Assembly (NCBI RefSeq): GCF_037392515.1
Contig: NC_090281.1
Location: forward strand, 48,274,645-48,338,644
DNA: 64,000 nt
Reading direction: 5' to 3'
From: Haliotis asinina
Taxonomy: Eukaryota > Mollusca > Gastropoda > Lepetellida > Haliotidae
How positions within the stretch are numbered: the stretch's first letter is position 1; every line of letters starts with the position of its first letter. Shown in pieces: positions 23,701 through 35,700 of the stretch. The translations under genes and the position numbers were made by a program. The notes beneath the pieces were generated by a model. It searched no databases, was not told the origin of the DNA, and was given only the letters and a program-made list of their open reading frames with translations.

Positions 23701-26700
23701 TTGTATCCCAATTTTCATGTGAGTCACTTGATCATTTTCATCCAGATTCATTTACTAACAGACAGTCTCCATACCATCATAAGCTGCAGTATTGCTGACT
23801 GCAGCATTTAACAACAGAAAAACAACATGTAACTGAATCTACTACAACAGATTCTGTAGTTTATTTGACAGTAATCTTGTGACAGTGTCCCATTACATGC
23901 TTCTCATTCTTCTTTTACAATCTAAATGCCAGGAATATTTTCAGATTTTAATCAAACTGGCAAGACTGATACTGTTCAAACCAAACATTCTCATAACACA
24001 GTATGGAAATTTGATGTACTTTATGTACACAGCAACCTGTATTAAACCTACCTAGACAGAAACTAGGGATGTGTGCAAAGTTGGATCAATTTACTGAAAA
24101 ACATAATTCCACAGCGTTTCTGTATAGCTGATAACAGTCAGAAGCTCCATATAAATTGTGTACTTTGCACAATTCAGCATTTTGTAGTGATGTGCATTTG
24201 GAAATTTTTTCTGTATTTTTTTAAGGGCAAAAAAATGCTGTATGGTCTGTTCCAATTTGTATTTTCCAACTTTAGCAGTGTAGGGGTGATTTTTATCATA
24301 AAAGTGGGTGAGTTTAGTTTCTTGCTGCACTAAACAGTATTCCAGCTGTATGGTGGCTGTCTAAAATAATCAATCCCGGACTGTTTAATACAGTGATCAA
24401 CAGCATGAGCATGGATTTATGCAGTTGAGATACAATGACATGTGTCAACCGAGTCAGCGAGCCTGACCACCTGATCCCATTAGTCACCTCTTACAACAAG
24501 CATGGGTTACTGAATATCAGTTCCAGCATAGATCTTCACAGGTTTTTAGCCTATAATGGGTTTGTTGTCTCTGCTGGATTAAGCCTACAAAAACATGGTG
24601 TCCATGGGGTATTTTTTAGGATATGGATGCAAATATGACAGGTGAAGTAGGTGTCAGAACTTCCTGCATGGTTCAGTGATCAATTCTGGATGAACAAAAG
24701 TGATTTATTGCATTTTTTGTCCTTTTGACAGCAATGTGATTGGCAAGATTCAGGAAAAGAGTGCTAAGTATGTGGGACTCGATAATGTGATACTGCTGGA
24801 ATATTGCCATGAAGGACGTTTAAAAAGTAGTCAGCCTCACCTAAAATATGATACAGATGCAATTGTTCCAATGTTTTATTTTTCTACATTTTATCTGTCA
24901 ACATCAATCAAACTGGTTTTGCTCTGTTCCAGAAGCATGATTCCCATTTTTTGTAGCTGTTTGTCTTGGCGCGTTTGTCTTGCAAAAATCTGCATTGAAT
25001 GTATCAAAAGCATCATGATACAAAGTATGCAAGAAACATTTTGTTTGTTTGATATAGACGAAAGTCATTCAAGAAGAATTTCAGTATACTTGTATTTGTG
25101 AACAGTACCCACCCAACTTTCTGATGTTGCAGTCTTAAAGACATCCCAATATTTTCATTTATTCATACTTGATGTCAAAGGTTTAGACTTCATGCTGAAT
25201 TCTCACACAAGTGTCAGCTCTCAGTATATTGTAAACAGTGCCAGCTTGAATATCTTGGCAAAATTTCATTTCTAAAGATATAAATGGGGCCCTGTCTAAA
25301 TGTAGGTCAAGCAATCCAAATCTTTGAATGCTGATTGTGACAGGAAGTCTTCTAGTACTGTACTGAGCATAGTTTTATGACATTATCTGAGGGCATGCCA
25401 TTATTTGTCCAGTACTGCTCAGTATGCTGTTCAGTGTTGTCCAGTACTTCCCAGTACATATCAGATCAGTTTTGTATTGTCAATACTGTTCACTAGAGAT
25501 TAGTAGAGTTCACTTCTGCTCAGTACTGGTCATTACTGTTCACATCCTCACTGTTGCAGTACAGGGCTTAGATTTTCAACGCTCTCTTAGCGCTGTAATA
25601 GTCGTAAGTGCCATACATTAACATCAACTTACGACTGTCTTAGCGCTGAAACAGTTTAGATTATCTAGGCCCTGGTCATTAGGGCTGCAACAATTCACCC
25701 AGATCTTGATTCGATTTGATTTTTGATATTGGACCCTCGATTCAGTCATTTCCGATTTGGTTCGTCATACAAGTAAAGTCATCAGATTTCATTTTCCTCT
25801 CAGGGATCAAGTGAGTTGACCTTTACAGGGTGAAATCCATAGTTAACTTGGCAATGTCTGCTACTGACAGTGAATAATAAGCCCAACGTCAATCAATCAT
25901 ACTTGAGTTGACTAAAAACTTACGTTCTTACTGTGTAGAAGAAATAGAAGTAGAGATTCAGTTATCAAATTGGAATAGTGATAGTGGTTATGGAAAATCA
26001 AGAACTTAGATGTTAGATTTGATGAATCAAATCGAATTGTTTGAACCCTACCAGTCATAATTGTTCCCTCCCTCACTGTTTGCAGTACATTGAGAACTTG
26101 GAGAGGCTGAAGAAGCTACACACCCTCAACCTCAGCAACAACATCATCGAGAAGATGGAGAAACTGGACAAGCTACTGCGTCTTCGAGATCTCAACCTGT
26201 CACATAATTCCATAGTGAAGATAGAGGGCATCGAAAACCTGGTCTTTCTCCAGACACTCAACCTCAGCTGGAATAAGATTGAGCACATTCCACCATGGAT
26301 CGGGAAGAAACTCAAAGCTCTTCGGAACTTTAATCTAAGTCATAATCAGCTTGCATCGGTAGGTTGAATCTGTGGTGAGAAGTCACCATTGCAAGAAAAT
26401 GCCAGCAAGCAAATGCCACATGTTCATATGCACCAAGTTCACACAACTCACACACTCACATACTCAGACAACTCACATACTCAGACAACACACACTCAGA
26501 CAACTCGCACACTCAGACAACTCGCACACTCAGACAACTCGCACACACAGACAACTCGCTCACTCAGACAACTCACTCACTCAGACAACTCACACACTCA
26601 GACAACTCACACACTCAGACAACTCACATGCTAAGACAACTCACACAGACAACTCACTCAGACAACTCACACACTCAGACAACTCGCACACACAGACAGC

Positions 26701-29700
26701 TTACACAGTCAGGGAACTCATGTGCTCAGACAGCTCCCTCCGTCAGACAACTCACTCACTCAGACAACTCACTCAGATAACTCATTCAGACCACTCTCAC
26801 TCAGACAACTCACAACACCCACACAAATCAAAACACTCACAACTCACTCAGACAACTCTCTCTCAAGACAAGTTGCTCACTCAGGCAACTCACTCACTAC
26901 AGTTTTGCCGCTGTTTGTCTGCCTCCTCATTCGCACATGCTCAGTTTACTCATGACTGTCTTTCAGCTGAGTGAGCTGTCCAAGCTGAAGCCTATCCCTG
27001 ACCTCACACAGCTCGACGTGAGTAGTACCCCACTGTCAGAGCTGCCACACTCCCGGCTGTACATTGTCTTCCACCTGCGCACTGTGGCCACACTTGACGC
27101 TTCTCATGTCACAGCTCATGAGCGGGACCTGGCTCAACAGAGGTTTGCACAAGGTGACGTTCCAGCTTTGTCATTGGACTTACTCAGTGTGTTAAAACAG
27201 AATGGGTGTTTATACAGTGCCAGTGGATAACACTTTTTTTATGTGGTTACCTATTTGTGAGGAAAGTCCTGACCTTCTCTTTCTGTCCTCTTCTCCTTTC
27301 CCTCCTGTACTACGCCACACCACACTCCAATTCCACCATCCCTACTCTGATTGACTGTTTTCCAGGAGAGTTAGAGAAGCTGGAGAAACAGCTTGAGCAA
27401 GAGGAGGTAAAGAACCGGCTGCTAGAGGAGAGCCACAACAAGTCACTTCAGGAGAAATCCCTGCAGGAGGCCACCACCAACCAGATGAAAGTCAAGGACA
27501 AAGAACGCCAAGATCAGGTGTCAGAGCTACAGAGAGAACTGCAGGTCAAGAACGACCTGGTGAGCATGTCTTTTCTCTTCAGTCAGTTATCAGTGATATG
27601 ACACTATATCCCATGTAATACCATATTTATGAAATGAGTGAATGGTTTGGTATCCAACGAGCGAAAGTGAGTTAGATACCGATACATTTTATGAGTTTCA
27701 TAAATATGGTGTTACATGGGACATAGTTTAGTGTTTTATTCATTTTTCACCCAACATTAGCCAAATAATATCAAGCAAAGTACTTCTTTCCTAAGAATTT
27801 GACGAGTGTGATGGCTCAGCTTTCTGCAAGGTCTAATACTATTGTGACAGAGGTATTAGCATTCTGACGTCATGACTGTAAAACACTTTGCCGTCATACA
27901 TATGGCATAATGTGATGTTATTTCACAATGTTTAATAACTTTGTAAAATTATTAAACAGTGATACCTTCAATGGATGAGTAACAATTCATGTTCTCCCAC
28001 TAATTTTCAGGTGACAAATGACATACAGATGCTATTTAGATGTTATTAAGAGGTGGTACAATACGTGAAGCCGGGTTTTTTTTGTCCTCCACCACAAAGT
28101 TGCCAGATTATTGCTCAAAGGGGCAGAACTAAACACACTCACTGTTATGAGGTAGTAATTGATATACTGTTACGTAATGATTCTGTGCAAGGAGGCAGTA
28201 CACCATACTCCCTGTAAAAGTCTGATGCTTCATCTGTGTTTTCTGTTGTCAGCTGAAGAAGAAGATGCTGGAGCTGAACAAGGCGTGCGAGAAGCACTAC
28301 CAGCTGGAGCAGGAGCTCGCCTTCTACAAGATAGACTCCAAGTTTGACAGTCTCAGTGAAGTCCCTCGGCCTCAGGCCATGGTAGGTGTTTGTGCAAAGT
28401 CACACTTACCTTTATAAGATGCCTGTTTATCTCCCCATTCAGCAATATTCGAGTTATTGCCTCGTAGCCTGTACATCTCTGCCAGGCAATCTAGTGATTC
28501 ATATTGTGACCAATGTTTCATGTCTATTCACATCCTGTTACATAACTGTTAGGAAGGTTCGTTGGTTAAATACCACTGATGTTTAATGCTGCTCTCAGCA
28601 GTATTCCAGCTGTTTGGCAACAGTGTTTAAGTAATCAAGTCTGGGCCAGACAATCCAGTGATCAACAGCATGAGCATCAATCTATGCAAAGGAGATACGA
28701 TGACATGTGTCAACCAGGTGAATGAGCCTTATCTCCCGATCCTGTTTGTAGCCTCTTACGGTAAAGAAGGGTTACTGAAGACTTAAGAAAACTGAGAATG
28801 TTGGAAATAAACAGCTTGTCACCCTATACATTACACAAGCCTCTGCTCAAAAGAGGCACATTTTTCACAGTTTCATCACACCTACGTCTGATGTAGAGTT
28901 ATTTTAACCAGAATATGTTCAAATAAAACTTGTATTGAACAATTTCTGGCACATGAGGTACACAAAAGTAACCTGTTGCTGTTTACATACACATACCATT
29001 ACCTTGTCACCCTATACATTACACAAGCCTCTGCTCAAAAGAGGCACATTTTTCACGGTTTCATCACACCTACGTCTGATGTAGAGTTATTTTAACCAGA
29101 ATATGTTCAAATAAAACTTGTATTGAACAATTTCTGGCACATGAGGTACACAAAAGTAACCTGTTGCTGTTTACATACACATACCATTACCTGATTATCC
29201 TTCTGCAACTTTACATCTGACAGGACATACATGATGGTCAGCTACAGGTTTGGACGACTGCTGGATCGTCATGGATGATCATGTTAAGAGGCAGTTCAGA
29301 GGGTTGAAGTATTGGGCATGTTGATGCATGTAAATACACTTTTATTAAACAAAATATACAATATGACTCATATTTCCATGTCCAGGACGATGATGAAGAT
29401 GACAGTGGCCTGCTAGGTGAGAGCCCCTACATTGGCCGAGCCCGCTACAAGGCTAACCAGTATTCCCAAGAGGGGTCTGTGCTGGCCACGCCCCAGAAGA
29501 TACACATACACTCTGTAGCATCTTCCCCTGCCACACCCGCACAGCGACCCGAGGCACTGGGGCAGTACCACCAGGCACTCACAGCTCAGGTTGCAGACAA
29601 ACAGCGAGAGATTCAGTTAGGTAGGTTTTTACACTGGGTTGTGACACATCCCCTCTGTGTGGTTCATTCCCATTATGAGTGAGTGAGTTTAGTTTTACGC

Positions 29701-32700
29701 CGTGCCACACCACACCACACCACACCACACCACACCACACGAACCACGACCCAACCCACCCCACCCCACCAAACCACACACCACACCACATGAACCCCAC
29801 CCTAACACACCACACAACACCACACCACACCACACCACACCACACCACACCACACCACACCACACCACATGAACCCCAACCCAACCCACCCCATCCCAAC
29901 CCACACTACACTACACCACACCACATGAACCCCAACCCAACCCACACACCACACCACACCACACCACACCACACCACACCACACCACACCACACCACACC
30001 ACACCACACCACATGAACCCCAACCCAATCCAACCCAATCCAACCCAACCCACCACACACCACACACCACACACCACACACCACACACCACACACCACAC
30101 ACCACACACCACACACCACACACCACAACACACATAACAACACACCCCACCATTGTAATATTTATCACCATCTTGTTCAGCTGAGGATCGGTTGCGAAGT
30201 CTCCAGTCCAATCTAAGCACCACAGAGGATAAACTGGTCCGCGCAACGCAGGAGCTGAAGAAAATGTCTGAGCGCCAAACTCCAGAGCCATTCCATGATG
30301 ACAACAAATACAAGATGAGGCAGAAGCTGGCCAGGAAGATGAAGTCGGTGAGCTCCTCTCGAGAAGCTCCTGAAGTTGGAGTGCTGATGGAATATTCAGA
30401 TCTTACCATGGCCATGTGGATTAACATGTCATGGACAGCATAAAAATAGTCATGGAGACTTTGAATCAGTCAAGGCTTTTACCAGTCTCAGTAAAATGAA
30501 ATGTTGAAATTTACCAAAATTGAGATACAGCTCAAAAGTTCCTGTTGGAGGTTTGAGTAAGCAGAGAGTGTACAGAGATAGAACGTGTCAACTGGACATG
30601 CTGAATTCACGTGGTAACTAGAGACACTTCCATTACTTCTGCGTTGAAGAGTTCAGCCTTAGTTAAGGTTACGGCTAAGGTTGGAGTAAGAGTTAAGGTT
30701 GCCCTAAGGTTGTTTTATGCAACGGGCCTATCTTTTTCTTAAGGTGATCATAACTCTAACTTTAGTGTTTAAGGTTGATCTTAGCTAAGGTTGTTTTGAA
30801 CAATGGAACACAAAACATTATGTGTAGAGGTCCTGTTTGCACATATGAGAAGTGATACATGTGCTCTGAAAGTTGGTTTGGCAGTAAATGTGATTGCTGG
30901 AGCTTGCTACATTGCCAGACGGCACCTCTTGTTGGCATCACGGCATAGTACGTTTGTTTTTGTGTAGGTAAATGAAATGCGTGACAGTGCAACCCAGATG
31001 GAGACTGAGATCGACCGCCGACAACAGAAGGTACAGGAAAACAAGGGCAAGGTTGCTCGCCTTAAGGAACAGATCGCACATCTTGATGCCAGGGACCCAG
31101 ACGTTGTAAGTAGCCATATTGACTTTATGTCAAAGACGCTGCACAGTGCCTTATGACCTTTGTGTTTGCCAAAAGGGAGTCAAAACTTGAGATTCCTGTT
31201 TGTGTGAGACACTCATTGTAGCTTATTGAAGAACAGTAAGTGAATTTTACATATTATTTATTCTGAGTCAGATGCTTTTCTGAAAAATGAAACTGTTGAC
31301 CCTTGATGACAACCGTCCGAGTTGCATTGACTGAAAAATAGCAAAATGAAATGTCTTTTTAACCAAAGATTTGATACAGGAGCTTTTGAAAACATTCTCG
31401 TAGGGTCTTACTCACAGATTTTGAGGTATTCTGTATATTCAGAAATGGGAAATCATTATATTAGTAGGTACTCATGCTGTGTTATTCAAGTGGAACAAGG
31501 TCATGTGTAGATTTAGCCAATATAATTTGTAATCAAATGCTCGGTCAGTATCAATGGTGGTTACTTCCCTGTTGGTATTGCCACACTTACTCACTTACCA
31601 CTTCTTACTTGTGACCGTTGTTTAGTTATTATAGCTTGATTAAAAAATGCCTGTTTACACTGACTGAGGTAGAGTACTTTTGTATAGACAACTTTCCCTT
31701 CAATCAGAGGCAGAGCTCCAGATAATTTTCCAAACAAGTGGGTATTTACTCCCATGTCTTGTACACTCCTACTAGTTTTGAGTTTTGTTTTGAGAATTGA
31801 ATACTTTCACACAGAGTTTCTTATCTTTATTGGGTGCTGAGCTATTCTATGTATATGTATAAATATAGATGCTACTCATTAGACTAAAATTTTTAAGTAA
31901 TTGTCATATTGCCAAACATATAGAAATACTCAACATGTGACTTTTAGAGTAAACAGTGGCTGTGGCTCTAATAGTATATGTATATAGAGGCATTGTCTAC
32001 CATAAGCTAATGCTGTCGTAGAGTTGGGTGCCACGGCGAATCATAAGCAAGCCCATTTAGTTAATTGAGTAGAGTACACTAGGTATTATAGACCTGTTGT
32101 GTTTTAAGTGATTCCTATGCGTTTTTTGTGCACCCAGATTTGTAATTAATTGAGTAAATGTGATTTTGATTGAGTTAAATACACAAATACACATCTTATC
32201 TGGAGCTCTGCAGAGGTAGTTATTGTGAATTGAAACCTCTTTCCTGAACCTGAAGGGCAATGATGTAGCCTAGTGGTTAAAGAGTTCACGTCATAATGAA
32301 GATTCATGTTCAGTTCTCTACGTAAGTACAATTTGTGAAGTCCATTTCTGATGTCCCTGCCATGATATTTCTCGAATATTGCCAAAAGTGACACAAAAGT
32401 GACATTAAACAAAACTCACTCACTCACTCACTCACTCACTCACTCACTCACTCACTCACATCTGAACCTGTAACGTTTTCTCAAGCCATGGTGATGACAT
32501 ATCCACTGGCCTCATCACTTGCATGTTTGGCTGTCCCATCAAACCCTCACTGATTCATTTGTTGCTATGGCAGCCAAAGAAGAAGGCGGAGATGGTTGAC
32601 AAGGAGCAACAGATCTCGGAAGACAACCAGGTGTACACCGAGCTGCAGAACCAGCTCCAGGACATGCTGCAGACGGTTGCCAGGGAAACAGCTGACATCA

Positions 32701-35700
32701 AGAAGCTGGAGCAACAGCTCAATGAAGGTAAGTTCAGGCTGCAGGTGCAAGTCTGCTGGCCAGACTATCATCCATATATCCTAGAGATAAGTACTAGTAC
32801 TACTATCTCATTCTACCCTTGCCCATGTAGATCTCAGGGCAGTGTTGATCCATTGTCATCCATGTAAGTGTCATTCTTGATGAGTGGTCTGACATTGTGA
32901 ATAGTAACCCCAATAGATCCATGACTGTTATCACCTTTACTTGCATGTCACATCTATTAATTGTATCAGTGGATTGATGACTATTATTGATGGTCCAACC
33001 TTACCCGCATGTCAGATCTACTGATTGTACCAGTGGATTGATGACTATGATCCATGGTCCACCATCCACCCTTACCCGCATGTCAGATCTACTGATTGTA
33101 CCAGTGGATTGATGACTATGATCCATGGTCCACCCTTACCCGCATGTCAGATCTACTGATTGTACCAGTGAATTGATGACTATGATCCATGGTCCACCGT
33201 CCACCTTTACCCGCATGTCAGATCTACTGATTATACCAGTGGATTGATGACTATGATCCATGGTCCACCCTTACCCGCATGTCAGATCTACTGATTGTAC
33301 CAGTGGATTGATGACTATGATCCATGGTCCACCCTTACCCGCATGTCAGATCTACTGATTGTACCAGTGAATTGATGACTATGATCCATGGTCCACCGTC
33401 CACCTTTACCCGCATGTCAGATCTACTGATTATACCAGTGGATTGATGACTATGATCCATGGTCCACCCTTACCCGCATGTCAGATCTACTGATTGTGCC
33501 AGTGGATTGATGACTATGATCCATGGTCCACCCTTACCCGCATGTTAGATCTACTGACTGTACCAGTGGATTGATGACTATGATGCATAGTTCAGCCCGT
33601 ACCCAAATGTGACACATATAAATGGTACCAAGAGATCCGTTACTGTGGTCTGTGGTTCACCATCTACCTACATGTTGACCTAATGGACTTACCGGTGTTG
33701 AGAAGTTTCACCAAAGTTGTAAAAGTTGACATCATGCATCTTTGTTCCTTCCTCCAAGGCATTATTTTAACAAATTCTTGTTCACTGACTTCCTCCTGTG
33801 GTGCCCTTGTCATCCAAGGTGCCATATTTTGATGTGCAGATTTATCTCCCTTTAGTACTCAAGGATCAGATGATCTTAGTCTTTACATTGCTCATTGGTT
33901 TCCACAAAGTAGGCATCATTCATGATCCCTTTCCACTAAATCCTGTTCATTCAAAACATGGTGATTCCTCCAGAGCGAATTGAGGCCAACGAGGAACTGC
34001 GTCAAGAGCTGGACGATGTAGTGGATGGTTTACAAGGTTATCTGCAGAATGTCAAGGACCAGAGCGCCCGGCAGAAGGAGGATTTTGAGCAGGTAGTGAA
34101 GGAGAAGGAGAGTCTGGAGGAGCGAGTGCGACGTCTGGATGGGGAACTCAAGATCATCAACAAGAAGGCTGAAGAGGGTCACACTTGGCAGAGGGTCAGT
34201 TGAAATTACCACACTTGAAATGCAAGGCTTGGTGGATGTATAACATGCAAAGATTTTTTAACCAGATGACTGATAACTGTGAGATTTTTATCCGTGAAAG
34301 CTTTATTGATCCAGCCAGGTGAGTTTGAGAAATTGAATCAGCTGAGATTCTGATTCATTTTTGGAAAGCTAAAATATCTTAACAATTTATGTAACCTATC
34401 CACCAAGTTAGATTTGAGTTTGAGTATGATAACAATTTAGACATAATGTTGTCAGACTTGTTTCTGGAAATCAGGAACAGGTTTCTGGGTTACTCACTCA
34501 CTCACTCACTCACTCACTCACTCACTCACTCACTAGCACAACATTGTCATTGTTGCCTGTTCTTTGTTTGAGTGGAGGTGTGCCCAACATCAAACCGACT
34601 CCAAAGCCCCCATCCATTGAATGTCAAATCATTAAATGCCAAATCCTTGATTGTCAGTTCAGAGTCCATGGCCATATGATTGTATAGCATTTACTACAGA
34701 CCTAACATAATGTTATCATTTGACCTGAACTTTTCGGTATTTGTCAACCTCTTTGTCACTAGACATGCACAAAGGGGCAGATAACCCCTGATAAGCTGAC
34801 TGTATGTTTCATGGCTAGCCTGCTATGTTTGACACCAGGGGTACTGCGTGTGGCTGACCTTACAATGCTGTTGTTAAGCCTGGTAATACATACCAGGACA
34901 TTGGTGTTATAACAGGAAGGTAGGAATATAGGGAGTCTAGTATCACTGTTGTGATCTGGATTTTCCTTGGACGATATAAGGTATGACATAATGCTTTGAG
35001 AGTTACTTAAGGAGACATTTTCATTTGGTTTCACCCCTGGTAAAAGTCTTTGACCATATTGTCTTGGATATTCATTTCACATAACAAGCCATGGTATGAG
35101 TGTAATGCCAGAGCTCACACACTCACCCACTAACTGAACCACTCACTGACCCACTCTCACTCACTCATTCACTCACTCACTGACTCAACCACTCACTCAA
35201 CCATTCATTCATCGACTCACTCAACCACTCAACCATGCACTTAATCACTCACTCAACCACTCAACCATTCACTCAACCACTCAACCATTCACTTAACCAC
35301 TCACTCAACCACTCACCCAACCACTCACTCAACCACTCACTTACCCACTCTCACTCACTTAACCACTCAACCACTCAATTACTCACTTACTCAACCATTC
35401 ACTCAACCACTCAACCATTCACTCAACCACTCACTCAACCACTCAGTCACTCAACCACTCACTCAACCACTCAGTCACTCAACCACTCCCTCAACATCTC
35501 ACTCACTCAACCGCTTCCTCAACCACTCACTCACTCAATCAATCAACCATTCACTCACTCACTCAACCACCCTTTCAACGATGCTCAGTCACTCAACCAC
35601 TCACTCAACCACTCACTTAACCACCCACTCAACCACTCACTCAACCATTCACTCAATCACTCACACAACTATCCATTCAACAACACTCACTCAACCACTC

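Larger units (their letters stand above)
20470..26085 (+). other. Intron between CNTRL exons 2 and 3, 5.6 kb
   Basis: Repeat-rich: SINE B copies at 22461, 23434 and 24304 (the last inverted), a 54-bp minisatellite (23020-23433), a short palindrome (25560-25672) and a hAT-like MITE (25680-26050). Two adjacent open frames (21785-22123 and 22120-22407) are unusually long for this intron, but I cannot match them to a family. The 20617-20967 area has several TACTGGCCCAGTAC-like words. Confidence 0.6.

Noticed and set aside
26372..26974. 200-codon frame of Thr/His/Ser/Asp/Gln repeats
   Set aside because: Lies in the intronic ACTCAGACA minisatellite and overlaps no conserved sequence.
29579..30427. 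Several open frames on both strands, up to 173 codons, rich in Thr/Pro/His or Trp/Cys/Val/Gly
   Set aside because: Artefacts of the ACCAC array; the real coding exons 7 and 8 of CNTRL flank it in other frames.
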